From Cryptomeria japonica (lineage: Eukaryota > Streptophyta > Pinopsida > Cupressales > Cupressaceae): a DNA stretch of 60,000 bases. The notes under the pieces are model-generated. The model was not told where the DNA came from. It did no database searches and worked only from the letters and a program-made list of their open reading frames with translations. The stretch covers positions 187,084,669 to 187,144,668 of the forward strand of contig NC_081413.1 of NCBI RefSeq assembly GCF_030272615.1. The letters run 5' to 3'. This document shows, one piece after another, positions 9,513-21,459 of the stretch. A program made the position numbers and the translations under genes. How positions within the stretch are numbered: position 1 is the first letter of the stretch; every line of letters begins with the position of its first letter.

Positions 9513-10877
9513 TCATAAATACATGGTCTGATTTAAAGTGTATTCTCCCATGCCTTTATCCTGAAATCTGCCTTTAAGTTCACCTTGTTTTGATGTCGAA
9601 GGTTTTAATGACTCAGGGTCAATGTATGCCGAAGAAGGAACAGCTTCATGATTACTGGGAATGATGGTCTCCGTATGTGATCTCAGGTTATTGCAATATA
9701 TGAACGGATTAGGATCACCGTTAATTGTTACCTCGACTCCATTATGAGGAAACTTAATGCATTGATGATATGTCGATGGGACTGCCCTCATTTCATGAAT
9801 CCAAGGACGTCCTAGCAATATATTATAAGTGAGATCTAAATCCAAGACCTGACAAACCACATCCTTTGTAACTAGCCCAATTCTTAGAGGTAAGGTGACC
9901 GTGCCCCTGGATGAGCGTTCTTCATCATCATATGCCTTGATGGTAATTTGATTCTTTGAATTCACAGCTTTATCGAAATATCCCAATTGTTTAATGGTGC
10001 TCAATGTACAAATGTTTAGACCAGCTCCTCCATCTATCAGGACTCGCTTTATTCGATGCTTGTATATGAAGGCTTCAATATGTAATGGAGCATTATGTGG
10101 CTGACTTATGGAGGCGTCATCAGCTTCTGTGAATGTAAGGGAATGTGGAATGGATAGGTATCCCACCATGTCTTGAAACTGGTCCACATTCAGATCAGCA
10201 GGAATGGCGGTGTCTCTCAAGATTTTGTCAAGAATAGCTTTATGAGCGGGGGATATGCGTAAGAGCTCAAGGATGGAGATGAGCGTGGGTGTCTTCCCTA
10301 ACTGTTCTACAAGGTCATACGAAGGTTTAGTAGATGAAGAAGCGGTGTTTTTAGTGGAGGTACCTAGCAACATAATCTTACCTCGATGAGTTGTAACATG
10401 ACATTCAGAGGTAGGTTCGGAAGAAGATCCAACACCTCTTAGAACAATCTTGGGTCTCTGAGGAGGATTCTCAGGATTTTTGTTCTTGATGGTATTAGTA
10501 GAGATATGATTGTCCATTGAGATGTGATTGATAGTTGAGTCATAGTTGTAAGGTGCTCTAGTATAGTTGGCCTGATCATCTGTGACTTGGGCTTTTCCTT
10601 TGTCATGCTTTGGGAATGGTTCCTTAAACATCTCATGTTCTTGATTAGACGAATGTCCCTCAATCTCAATGTCACCTCTATCAATGAGATCTTGCACGAT
10701 ATTCTTCAGTCGATGGCAATTTCTTGTCTTATGACCCTTGCTCTTATGAAACTCACAATACTCATCATCATTCCACCAATTTGGTTTGACCTTTGGTTCA
10801 TATGGAGGAAAATCTGGAACTGTGATCACTTTGTTTGCCACTAGCTTTTTGAAGACTGATTCAAGTGGTTCTCCCAA
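9513..10877 (-). pseudogene. Nucleocapsid-like zinc motif and protease of element A
   Basis: Near the N-terminus is CEFHKSKGHKTRNC (CX2HX4HX4C), a zinc-knuckle variant expected to bind RNA. A conserved linker follows (ISILELLRISPAHKAILD). The aspartic protease has active-site VLIDGGAGLNICTL, with Asp-Gly-Gly in place of the usual Asp-Thr/Ser-Gly, and flap/C-terminal motif YNILLGRPWIH. The protease matures the Gag-Pol polyprotein. The frame is the same as capsid upstream and G-patch downstream, separated only by stops (TAA at 10911, TGA at 9513). Elements D and E have VLIDNG at the same place, so the substituted active-site triad is a family feature. Confidence 0.88.
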
Positions 10878-10910
10878 TGGAGTGTACTTCCTTCGTGATC
10901 TGGAAGTTGT

Positions 10911-11666
10911 TTAAGTATTCACTTGATTGTTTGTAGAACTTGATCCTGAAAAGATGAACTTGGGTCTCACTGTATTGGCATCAACAACGCCATCGTTGAC
11001 AGTGTTCTTGTTTTTATTCCAAAATCTTGGCTTGTCTTTTCCTTTAAAGTCATCTTTGTTTTCCTTGAATAGCTTGATGACTCCTTGTTCAATTAGGACC
11101 TTTTCTGTTGCTAAGCCCTTTTCAATAACATCCTTGAAGGTGGAAAAACAAGCTTTCCTTAGATCATAGCCAATATCCTTGTTAACGTTTTGTGTGAACA
11201 TTTCTACCATTTGTTTTTGGGGAATTTCACAAGAGCATCTGCTGGCTAGATTTCTCCATCTTTGTAAAAATGACGCAAAAGATTCTCCCTCCTTTTGCTT
11301 AGTATTGCACAAAGTAGTGACTGAGATATCTGTTTCTATGTTGTAGGAGAAATGCTGAATAAATGCCTCTGCTAAGTCACCCCATGACTTAATACCAGGA
11401 GGTAATTGAGAGAACCATTCCATAGCTTGATCGCCTAAGCTTTGCAGGAACAATCTCATCAAATATGTTTCTTCTGCCGCTACCTCTATGCAAGCTGTGA
11501 AAATTTTTCGTATGTGTGCCTTGGGGTTTCCTTTTCCTCTGTACTTGTCAAATTTTGGCGTCACAAAGTGTGCCGAAAATGGAGGCATTGGAATGCTCTT
11601 ATCAAATGGATAAGGACATATGTCTCTCATAGTGTATGTTGGTTTTGGTGTACTCATGTCCTCCAT
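10911..11666 (-). pseudogene. Gag capsid region of element A
   Basis: This 251-codon stretch has the retrotransposon Gag capsid signature: KFDKYRGKGNPKAHIRKI, QAMEWFSQLPPGI, a helical stretch, then KQKEGESFASFLQRWRNLAS. It forms the shell of the cytoplasmic particle that packages element RNA. It is in frame with the N-terminal Gag part (11691-12599, TAA at 11691-11693) and with protease (TAA at 10911-10913). Element E carries a clear homologue at 55160-55430. Confidence 0.9.
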
Positions 11667-11690
11667 TTTCTTTTGTAAATCTCTGATTTG

Positions 11691-12599
11691 TTACTCCAAA
11701 TTATTCTTAGGTGGCGATCGATTTCTTGTAGCATACCCCATGTTTGGGACACCAATTTGAGGAGGAGCTTGTTGCATGTATGGATGATATTGATCATAGA
11801 CATGTTCATATGGAGGAGGTCTATATTGATGCGGCATATAGGGAGCACTTGGTATAGCTTCATGTTGAGGAACCCCATATCTATTTTGTGCATATATACC
11901 ATATTCTATAGGCACGTCGGGTTCTATTGTGTTGCCCCCAAATTTGACATGAGGTTTCCTTGTGTCCAAATTTTGAGCATGCCTTTGAGTGTCCACTTGT
12001 TTTGATTGATCCATAGCTTGAGCATGTGATTGAGCATATCTATCTGCATAAGGCTTCCATAATGGTCTTCGAAGGTAAGTATCATATGTTTGACCATGTG
12101 TATGTGGGACTTTTGGTTTTTGAAGCAAAGATGATGGTGATTCAGGTACCATGTGTGGTCCTCTATTTCCTCCACTATTGGGTCTCCTTTGATCCATGTT
12201 GGAGTGAGTTTGTTGTGAGGGTCAGTTCTCCATAAGTTGAGACATGTCAAAGTCATGAGGTATTTTAGCTCCACTTTGTGCCATCATGTGTAAGAAGTAT
12301 TGTCTATCCCTCTTCATTATCTCTTCAACCAATCTATTGAAATGAGGATTCATTATGGATTCTTCTATATCTGCTGATTGTATTGAAAAGTTGTCCACAT
12401 TGTCATTGTGTGTAGCCTTGTTGTTTGTAGTGTCTGCGTTTTCCACATTTGGAATGTGTCTATAAACATCCATGTCAGGCAATGTAGTGTGCTCAGGATT
12501 GAAAAATAAATCATTGTCATACTCATAAGAACTCATGTTGGTGGACTCTTGAGCTTCTTTAGCTTTTCTCCTAGATTTTTGAAGACAGGTTTCAACCAT
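11691..12599 (-). pseudogene. Gag N-terminal region of element A
   Basis: A start codon at 12599 opens a frame interrupted by TGA at 12222-12224 and ended by TAA at 11691. The first part is acidic and helical (NPHFNRLVEEIMKRDRQYFL). The second part (11691-12197) is rich in Pro, Gln, Tyr and His (MVPESPSSLLQKPKVPHTHG), probably disordered. Element E shows the same arrangement near 54694-55150, which supports this as the real Gag start. No membrane segment or enzyme motif is present. Confidence 0.75.
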
Positions 12600-13094
12600 G
12601 AACTAGGTATTAACCAAGATGTGTGAGACTAGATGAAAATGGAAAAAGTATGGAAGACCAAGAGTTGGATGGAATGTAAATGAGTCTGAAGTGTACTTGC
12701 AATGTCCAAAGTGTAAGACCAAGTATGTAAGTAGTAGAGTAGGTGTGACTTCCAAAGAGAGGATAGTTTCACTTGATGAGGTAAGCTGACCTTGACCCTA
12801 AGTAAGACCAAATGAGACCCAAAGGTAAGAAACCTTGATGAGGGACCACTTAGCAAAGTGTAGTTGTAGTATGTAGTATGTTGACAAAGTATGATGAGGA
12901 CAAGCAAGTGACCTTTTGACTCAAGTTTAGACAAGTATGAATGTAAAATGAGATGTGAAGCAATGATGGACTGTATGAGACCCAGGGACAGGTTGAATGG
13001 TAGATGAAACCTGAAGAAACAACCTAGGAAGCTCAAGTATTCCGAAACTAATTTCTTTTGTTTGTTGGACTCTGAAATTTTCTTGCAATTTTGA

Positions 13095-13335
13095 ACACAG
13101 ACGCTACTCTGTTTAACACAGACGTGATTCTGAGATTTTCCTATTTATGTTTGTTGGACTGTAACAGTTTTTCAATTCTGGACACAGACGCGACTGTATA
13201 CTGCACAGACGCGGTTACCCGACACAGACGCTACTCTGTTTAACACAGATGCTGTTATAAACATAGACGCTATTCTGCCCTTCACAGATGCGCTTAGACA
13301 ACATAGACGCAGTTAAAACAGACACATACGCGTTT
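13095..13335 (+). repeat. ACACAGACGCG motif array, first right-hand cluster
   Basis: About ten copies of ACACAGACGC(G/T) with variants ACATAGACGC and CACAGATGCG at 17-30 bp spacing. The orientation is opposite to the array at 620-945. Many variants are CpG-to-TpG changes. Confidence 0.8.
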
Positions 13336-14559
13336 CTGTAAACTTCATGCAATTTTTCCAATCTGTGAAGTTGTTTTGTTGTGACCAAATCCGACTGTTT
13401 GACTGTTTTTCGCGACAAGAGGACACAATGTTGATGAGGACTCAATGTTTGCAAATGTTTAGACTCCAAAAGTGTGTTGTTTGATGTAAAATGTTTTGCA
13501 TACACTTGAAGACACAAAAGACACAATGTTTTGCTGTTTGATCTTGAATGCTTTGAATGTTTAACATAAGTCAAGCACAATTCTTATGGCTGGCCAAGAC
13601 AATAGTTGTTGATCCCACATAGGGTTTTACCCCCGAGGCTACACTATTCAGAGCGGATACTTAGATGCTTGACCTCACTGGCTCCACCCTTGGCACTCAC
13701 TTCTCGGGTCAGCCAAGCATCAGTCCCCATGAAAACTCCCCATGGCGAACTTTGTATCTCTACTAAGAACCGTATGTGTGTGGGTCGCTACCAGAGGTCC
13801 GACCTCCTGCCCCAACAACTAGAAGGATTTGGGCCTCTAAAACAAAATGGTGCTAGTAAGGGCATCTGCTCGTGTGGCCATACATGCGGCACTTTCAGCT
13901 CTGTAAATACAGAAGGCTCCCAGCCGGTAGGGGTTACGCCCTACAACTGATCAAATAAATTTGATCAAACGGGTTTATGGGGAGACATAGTGTCGGTATG
14001 AACTAATCAGCACACGTTATCCATAGTTTTCACCATGAATACATTTGATTATAGTGGTTCGGATGAGGTGGGTTTTCCTCGCTACCACTTGGGTCGTCCT
14101 CTTCTCACTAGTAGTCCTAATGACCACACGGGAAGATGGGCCCTCTAAAGATTAAACAAAAAGAGCCTATTGCTCAAGACACAAAAGACAATGATTCAAG
14201 TTTAGTGCACCAATGGAAGTGTTTGCTAATCTATGAAAACAAGGCACACAACAAAATTTCAAAACCCTAGCCAAGGACCTGCAACAAAATTTGTTAGTAG
14301 TTTGGGTTGTTTCAAATGATCACCCCTTCCTGTAGGCACACAAGTTAGGTAAATTTTAGAAACCCAAAAGACTTTGTGAAAGAGGGGCCCTCAACCAAAA
14401 CGTTTTAGCTTCCAAGGTGAGCTGCACCAACTTAGTTAGCTAGATCTGAAAGGGTTAGTCCAAAAAATAAACCAAATTTGAAACCCTAAGTACGAAATCC
14501 AAAAACTGAATCAATGAAAATTTGAAAATTTCGAAACATTCAAAACACAAATGCTATTA

Positions 14560-14805
14560 CCTACGACACAGATGCGTCTGTATGACACAGACGCGGTTCT
14601 ATGACTCACAGACGCGGTCAAAAATCACAGACGCCCTTATTGGACACAGACGCTATCAAAAACAACACAGATGCGCTTAGAAAACACAGACGCCCTTGTC
14701 TGAGACCTGCAAAATAAAATTTGTCAGAAACACAGATGCGACTCCAGTATCCGCAGACGCTCCTGAAAATCAGAGACGCGATCCGAAAGTTCGCAGACGC
14801 GAAAA
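14560..14805 (+). repeat. ACACAGACGCG motif array, second right-hand cluster
   Basis: About eleven copies (ACACAGATGCGTCTG, CACAGACGCGGTC, ACACAGACGCCCTT and others). They have the same orientation as the cluster at 13095-13335 and are inverted relative to 620-945. No gene is present in this stretch. Confidence 0.8.
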
Positions 14806-15429
14806 AAACCTAAAATGTCATCGAAAATGGCCGATCTGCAACTTCAAAAACGCAAAATCTGCAACAAAAAAGGTTAAATGCAAAGGGACAAGAAGTCCCA
14901 CCAGGCGTGCCAAAATGTGTATGGTGAAAATGGATAACAATAATAACAATATTGAAAGGCTAAATGAATTCAACCACAAAACCCTAGCCTAACAATCAAC
15001 AAAGATCCACCATAACATATGAAGATTACCTAAGACAATGCAAATCACATGAAATCACAAAGATTATACCAGATCTCCATTCTTCCTATCTCCATTGATC
15101 TTGCTTGATATATTTGCTATCAGATTTTATATGCACAAGAGCTCAACAAAGAACAGAATGTGGTTGCAAGTAGGATCGTAGTGTAGTCAAGTCCTCCAAA
15201 TTGTCGATTAGGTCATTAGAATGCTTCATTAGAATCAATGATTAGGGTCTGATAATGAAGGAAGCATCTCCTTAAATAGAAGACACAATATGAAATGGAG
15301 GGATAAGATTGAGAGGTGTAAAAAGGAGGTCGGCTAGGATTAGAGGGTAGGTAGAAGAAATAGTAAAATAATGAAAGAGGTAGGTAGTGTATGAATTAAG
15401 AGATGAATGACATGTGTCATGTGTAGAAA

Positions 15430-15694
15430 AAGATAATGACTTAATTAAATAAATAAAGATTTATTTAATTAATAGAAGAAGTAGGATAATTAAATAAATA
15501 AAATATTTATTTAATTTAGGAAAATGATAATTTAAATAAATAAATGTATTTATTTAAATGAGAAATAAGGCTAGAAGAGGATAAATGAATTAATTAAATA
15601 AATAAAGATTTATTTAATTAATAGAAGAATTAGGCTTAGATAATTAAATAAATAATATTTAATTAATTAGACATGACAATTTTAGGTGTCTACA
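15430..15694 (-). repeat. Element A 5' LTR, AT-rich outer end
   Basis: TTAATTAAATAAATAAAGAT units recur, and 15588-15694 matches 1-113. It ends GGTGTCTACA, immediately followed by element B sequence. Confidence 0.9.
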
Positions 15695-16496
15695 CCTAGT
15701 AATTCACTTTTCATGTCAACTCCCTTCTTGGTGCCATCTTGATAATGCAATTATATCAATTGAGACTTGCAGAAACCTCTAATGAAATAATTCATAGAGC
15801 AATCACCGAATTCAGACCAGAATTAGCAAGAGAAAGAACAAAAACCTGTTATTTGCCTGAAGAAAAATCGCTCCACACCAATTGCTCTGCAATAGACTTC
15901 ATTTAAATGATGTCAACATTCAAGTTTATGTTGACTCTAATACGACAAGTTGGTATTGAATTTTAGAAATTAATCCCACATGCTTCGGCCATCACCTCAG
16001 AATTGAGTTGACAAATCAAATTCAAAAACGGGCTCCAACGGATCATAAATTTTCTGAGTATTTCCTCTGTTTCGTTGTTTCGCTATTTCATGAAGCTTAA
16101 AACCTCTGCACTTTTCTTTCGTGAAACAATGACAACCGTTGGATCACGGGAACTTGCACTGTTTTTATTTCGTCCGGTCTTTCTGTGTTAGTGATGGGCC
16201 CCACCTACTTTTCACTATTTCATGAGCCTTAAACCTTGTGTAATTTTCTTTCATGAAGCAACGTCAGCCATTAAATCATAATCTACCTGCTCGCTCTTTA
16301 TCTCATACAATGACTGTCAGTCTTATCAGCTCACCGTGCACCACCTTGACAGCTAACAGTTTTTTCCACTTCACGAAGGTTAGACCGCAGGCATCTTCAG
16401 GCTGCAAAATAATGCGAGCCGTTAGATCAATCTTGAGATGTATACTATTTAACAATCTCAAACCCTTAAGTGTGGGCCCTTTAACTTAGAGACCAC
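15695..16496 (-). repeat. Element B 3' LTR, left segment (between A and C)
   Basis: It aligns with about 36953-37754, including the ATG and first codons of the LTR reading frame (about 15735-15750). It is cut by element A on the left and element C on the right. Confidence 0.85.
16492..16496. other. Target-site duplication of element C, left copy (ACCAC)
   Basis: ACCAC lies directly before the LTR start TGTTGAAAAT and is repeated at 24035-24039. The uninterrupted site in the sister LTR is GAGACCACTTGC, with ACCAC at 37750-37754. Confidence 0.95.
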
Positions 16497-17652
16497 TGTT
16501 GAAAATATTCAGGACTAACCAAGTTACTGAGAGGGGAGGGGTGAATCAGTAACACTTAAATCTTTTAATTCATTCTGCACTTGCATATATTAAACCATTC
16601 ATTCATTTAATCTACTGCATGCATGAAAATATAATCATTCACAACACATAACACAAAGATTTGGTGACCTAGAAACCTTCCAAATAGAAAGTAAAACTGG
16701 AGTGGGGATGGTACCCACAAAACTTTGGTACTGCAGTAAAAGTTGGCCAGTTAAGGCTTACAATGATCACTTCTGATGATCTGCCCTGTTAGAAGCAAAT
16801 TTGGACTGCTAGGTCCACCTTGTTAGAGGATTTACAAACATACAATGAAGTATGCACTCGGTTAAGAGATTTACAAAAGACTGTTAAGTCTACCCGGTAA
16901 AAGGATTTACAAACTAATTCAACTGTTAGGATGAAACAGTAGATCTTGACTTACAACTTTATTGTTGATAAGATCCTTTGAGTATTGATCTCCTTCTGAG
17001 ATAGATATGTCGATTCTGCTCCTTTACTGACTCTGCAAAAATGTTCTGGTCTGCTGCCTTAATTCAGTTTCTGCTCTGCTCTTTTTAATTTTGCATATCC
17101 ATACATCTTACATACATACTACAGATGGTATAATACATTACATATATATACCGTCCATAATTACATTTACATTTCATAAAGTCGGCCTCATACAAATTAA
17201 TAACATAAACTCATTCTTAAGTCAGCCTTACATAGGTGAACAAAATATTACTGAGTCGGTAGATACTCGGTTCCTCAAGCTGGCTTGGTGATCTTCTGAT
17301 ACACGGCGTCCACTACAGTACTCGGCATCGTCATGCTCTCGGTAAGAGTAGAAGCTCGGTCCATACTAGTCCCGAAGCGTAGCTTGGAACTCGGTAGCTA
17401 TGGTGACTCGGTAGATATAGTGTCACTCGGTAACCATTGGTGACTCGGTTTGAACTGACTTCTTGGTAACTGCTGTTTGTCTCATATGCTCGGTGACAGT
17501 CTTACTGCTCGGTTTGAACTGTTTAATCGGTGAGCTTTGTTGAATGCTCGGTATAGGCTGTGGACTGAGTGATGAGCTCGGTAACATTCAAAATCGAATA
17601 AGTGTTTTCACTAAATGTATTCACTAATGACAAATATATCATTATTCCAACA
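16497..17652 (-). repeat. Element C 3' LTR
   Basis: 1,156 bp, TGTTG...CAACA. The right-hand 350 bp (the U3 side in element sense) carry many copies of CTCGGTA. No gene is present. Confidence 0.95.
17230..17590 (-). promoter_or_regulatory. CTCGGTA heptamer cluster in element C U3
   Basis: About fifteen or more copies of CTCGGT(A/T/G) at 10-30 bp spacing, in one orientation (ACCGAG in element sense). They lie in the U3 part of the LTR, where promoter and enhancer elements normally sit. The same cluster is in the other LTR (about 23610-23970). Regulatory function is inferred from position and repetition only. Confidence 0.5.
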
Positions 17653-17664
17653 ATCTCCCCCTTT
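17653..17664 (-). other. Polypurine tract of element C
   Basis: Minus-strand AAAGGGGGAGAT ends directly at the TG of the 3' LTR. Confidence 0.9.
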
Positions 17665-17926
17665 GGCATTAGTGACAAAAACACTTATGAGACAAAAATG
17701 AATCTGTCATGCTGACTTGATTCTTCAAAATTGATACCAATTGTAGATTGCTGTATATACCTGTATATCTCACTGTACATAACTCCCCCATAGAATATAC
17801 ATATAATTCTATACACTTATCTCTATACCAATTGTTATTTACATTCTCCCTTGATCATTCTCCCTTTGTCTCTAATATGTTCCATATTCTCCCCCTTTTT
17901 GACAATAATGCCAAAGAATAGATAAC
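17665..17926. other. Short 3' untranslated stretch of element C
   Basis: AT-rich, with CTCCC-rich patches (TTCTCCCTTTGTC, TTCTCCCCCTTTTTGAC). These read on the minus strand as further purine tracts that could act as secondary plus-strand primers. No gene seen. Confidence 0.5.
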
Positions 17927-20900
17927 TCAAATAGAAATATTAAAGTGTGAGATAAACTCTGAGTGTACTTGTTTGATATGAGCCAAGGTCTTATCCCAAT
18001 TTTCTTGCAAAATTGTGCAAATAGACAATGCAACTTGAACTTTGGCTGATAGTTCAATTACATGCTCTGCAACTGAAAAACTGTTATCATGGATCAATGT
18101 TTTGGAATGTGTAATGTGTTTCTGCATTGTATCCATGTTAGGAAGGATCATATTCTGAATATCTAACAATGTAGACCGGATCCTTGCATCTTCCCTGAGC
18201 AATTCTGATTGCTTATCTAATAGGAATCTGATGTTTGAATGGTGAGTTGAGCTTGAGCTGGGGTCAAGCTGCAACTGTTGTGCACTTACTTTCAGATCAT
18301 CATCAATTTTCTTCAGTTGATCTCTGATTCCTTTTGTGAACTCGGTAACATCACATAACTTTGCACAAAATGAAGTTATATTATTAAAAGAATTTTCTAA
18401 CTTGGCCAAAATAGTGGTCAATTCAACTTGTTTTATTGCTATCTGCTGAGCAATGTGCTCAAGCACCTTGTTATCAAATTTCTTCTCGGTTCTTTCTATC
18501 AGTTTCTCTTCTCCTGATGAGTCCTCATTGAATCTGTTCACAGCCTCTTCGAGTTGTATTAAAATGTGTTGAGAGGGATCAACTTTTATACCTAAGGCAT
18601 CTGTGAGAATGGTCTTTGCACCGTTTATGATGTTGAATTCCCTGTCTCTCTCACTTCTTAGTTGTTTTTGTTTTGCTTTCTGTTCTAACAACTGGCTGAT
18701 CAATCTCATTTCATCAATTGATGCAGTATTGAGGTCTATTTGTGGAATGACAATCTCTTTATCCAGATCTATATCATCCTCTATAGCCTTGCCGGTAAGC
18801 AGAAGTTTTAAAGGTGTCTTTTGTATTACTTCTGTGCTTACTTCCTTATCTTTTGATGTAGTTACAATGGTTGATAAGGTTGGAGTAGCTGTTATAACTG
18901 GAATGGGATTTACTAGAGGAAGACTCATGGATGTACCGATTGCTCCCAAAATTGATGTACATACAGGAGTGCTGATTGGTGTGATCATTTGTGCTAAAGA
19001 ATGTGTCAAAACTGGAGAGGTTGCAAAACTTACTATACATGCTGCAGGAGAAGTTGTGATCTCGGTGACTGAAGAAGTCACTTGTTGCTCGGTAGAGGCA
19101 AGACTCTGCATCCCGGTAGATAATGACATGCTCTGTAGCTCAGTGGATGAGGTAACTATTGGGGTCTGGAGCTGAGAGGTGATTGGCAAGGATTGAGCAA
19201 TAGATGTAGCTACTGTGCTCACAATCCTGCTGGCTGAAGCTGATGATGCAACGCCTTTCTGCGGTGAGTGAGGAAGAGATGCAATGACTTCTGCTGCTAC
19301 CTGTTCAGGATCATCTTCTTCATCACCTATTATCACCGTGTCTTCTTCATCACCTATTATTAGCGTGTCACCTTCTTCCTCAGCTGCTTCTTCTTCTTCC
19401 TTCTCCTCTTCATCCTCTTCATCATCTTTATCACCCTCAATTGTTACCGTGGGGTCAGATGGCATTGGCAGCTTATATATCCTTTTCCACACAATTGTGG
19501 CATTATTTACTATTGCTTCTATCTGCTTGGAGAGAACTAAGAAGGTATGAAACCTAAGTGTCATTTGGTGTTCATTCTCCTTTAATGCCTCTTTTACTTC
19601 TTTATATGTCAAGTTCGGTAACAACTGTTTTAAGGTTTGTGCATAAATGTCTTTGACAGTTTGCACTGCTGAAGTCCATCTTGGTCTAATCCTGACTAGA
19701 AGCTCATTTGGAATTTGAGAACTGATATCATCTGGGGTATATTTCCATTTACCCATTTTGTTCAGTAAAAGCTCCTCGATCTGCATCTTTTTTGCATCTG
19801 ATCTGCTTTCATACTTCAGTGCCTTGAAGTTAGACATGCCAGATCCTTGTTCCAACTGTTTCAATTTTTCTTCGAAGGAAGGAGGGGGTTTCCTAAATAC
19901 AACTTCACTTTCTTTCTGCCCTTTCCTGGTTCTCCTTGTGAACACTGTAGTTTTAAGTTTAGGCTTGGTGATTACTACTTTGCCTTTCTTCTTTGATGTT
20001 TCTGCTTCCTCTTCTGATTCCTCTTTTGTTTCTTCTGTTTCTTTAGCTGCCTTTCTCTTGGTACTGGTGATGGCCTTTGGAAGCTTGATTTCAAGCTCAA
20101 TTCTGGCTTTGGCCTCATCATAAGTGCCAAATGCAGGGGTGTTGGGAATGGCTGGTTCATTTATCAGGGCTTCTATTATATCCCTTGCTTCATCTATGTT
20201 AATTTCATAGGGCAATGGTTTTACCCATGCCACTCAGTTTATGGCTGCCTGGATGTAAACTTTATCACAGTCTACCATGAAACATATATCATCCTTGTAA
20301 TCTTTTACCAACTTAGGAGGAATCCTGAACCTGTTGTTCATTTTGTCCTTAAATTCTTCAAAATAATTATCCATTACTGTCTCAAAATTCTGACCTATTT
20401 CTGCTATAAACTCATTTATCTGATACAAAATTGGAGTATCCTTCCTCCATACTACTGTGCCTTTAGAAGGGAAAAAATTTTGTACATAGAAAAATATACA
20501 AATCAACAAAGAACCGAATTTGCATGGATTATTCTTTGATGTCCTTATACTGTCCATGTTCTTGTTGAATTGTGTTAGTAAAACCTCTGCTAGGTCAAAA
20601 TCCATGTTCTTCTTTACTACCTTGTAGGCAAGGTCTACTGCCTCACATGCCACACTATTTAGCCTACTGGAACTATACAGCTTATATGCAATGATAATAA
20701 TACCAAATTTAAGTTCAACATCAGATACATTGTTAATTTTCAATCCTCTGCCATCCCACTCGGCAAGAGTTAACTCCTGCAGTTCGTCCCAACCTAGGGT
20801 TTTGGTGGATTTTGCTTTGTCTGACATCGGTAAACCTGTGATTCTATGAATCATCTTCTTTGTTATTAAGATAGGTTGATCTAACCATAGTTGCCCATCA

Positions 20901-21268
20901 TGTACACGGCTCAATACATACCTAATCCATTTCACTTGAAAATTTCTTGGTAGGTGTGGGATATGGGTCAAACCTTTGATTTCCAAATGTCTATGCTCGG
21001 GTTTTAGGGTTTTGTCAACACATAGCTGACTTAGGGCATTGTCCATTTCTAAAGTCCCTAACTCCTGAATAGTGCATTTGAAATGAGTACGAATGTCATT
21101 GATAAGAAGTACCTTGGAAGGAATTCTGGACTGTGCTCCACTTGGGTCGAGTGATTCTGCGATTGCTGGAACGAGTTTGAAGTTCGGCGCTGTCCATTTA
21201 ACTCCTTTCACTAACATATTGGAAGTCTTCTTCGCCTTGCTCCTGCTGGTGGTGCTAGTGGAAGTCAT
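17927..21268 (-). pseudogene. Large novel protein of element C (N-domain, acidic, Ser/Thr-rich, coiled coil)
   Basis: A start codon at 21268 opens a frame that meets one TGA at 20234-20236 and otherwise runs to 17927 (about 1,113 codons). The N-terminal 340 residues look globular, with LDQPILITKKMIHRITGLP, a pattern like the helix-turn segment preceding GLP in plant transposon-borne proteins. After the stop come a Lys/Glu-rich patch, a strongly acidic run (EEDEEEKEEEEAAEEEGD), a Ser/Thr/Ile-rich probably disordered region, and about 280 residues of predicted coiled coil. There is no protease, RT or integrase motif. It occupies the position where pol would lie. Upstream (21460-21545) are four CTCGGTA motifs. 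The function is unknown; a structural or cofactor role in packaging is a guess. Confidence 0.75.
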
Positions 21269-21459
21269 TGCTGAATGGAACGAGTTCTTTTTTGATCCTT
21301 CGCTGCAAATTCATCTTAAATCTCCTTAAGCACTTTGAAAACCTAAGCTCTTCGAATGCTAAATAACGCGGTGAAGAATGAAGTCGATTTTGCCCTTTTT
21401 ATTAAAATTCTGTCATTAATGCTTGATAAGTGGGTAGGTGAGATGACTTAATGACTTTA

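Larger units (their letters stand above)
1..15694 (-). mobile_element. Element A: Tat-lineage Ty3/gypsy retrotransposon with antisense PMD gene
   Basis: The right end of an LTR at 1-113 recurs at about 15588-15694; both end in GGTGTCTACA. Between them, on the minus strand from right to left, lie gag, protease, G-patch, RT, RNase H, archaeal-type RNase H and integrase. This order, with a second RNase H after the first, is typical of the plant Tat/Ogre lineage of Ty3/gypsy. The left LTR is cut by the window edge, so total length is unknown. The element interrupts the 3' LTR of element B; the uninterrupted sister sequence is at about 36953. The predicted 5-bp target duplication on the right is CCTAG (15695-15699); its partner lies outside the window. 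Coding frames are interrupted mostly by single stop codons, with only one evident frame change. Confidence 0.9.
12600..15694 (-). other. 5' leader and 5' LTR of element A
   Basis: This is the 3.1 kb between the Gag start and the outer LTR end. The inner LTR boundary cannot be set because the sister LTR is cut at base 113. TGGTAGCGA occurs twice on the minus strand (near 14092 and 13797) and is a possible primer site, but I could not match it to a tRNA. Two GC-rich motif arrays lie here. The 13600-14160 stretch is less AT-rich and has no convincing gene. The last 260 bp are the AT-rich LTR end. Confidence 0.6.

Noticed and set aside
13606-13950. Open 114-codon plus-strand frame in a less AT-rich stretch
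   Set aside because: No recognisable domain; it lies in the leader of element A antisense to it, in the position of a similar non-coding leader in element E.
14055-14095. tRNA-like 3' end (GGTTCGGATGAGG ... CTCGCTACCA)
   Set aside because: No matching acceptor strand, D-arm or anticodon arm could be found upstream; at most a primer-site candidate on the minus strand.
18603-19175. Plus-strand open frame of 190 codons with hydrophobic stretches
   Set aside because: Shadow of the large protein of element C; the Ser/Thr-rich coding strand gives an apparent hydrophobic antisense frame.
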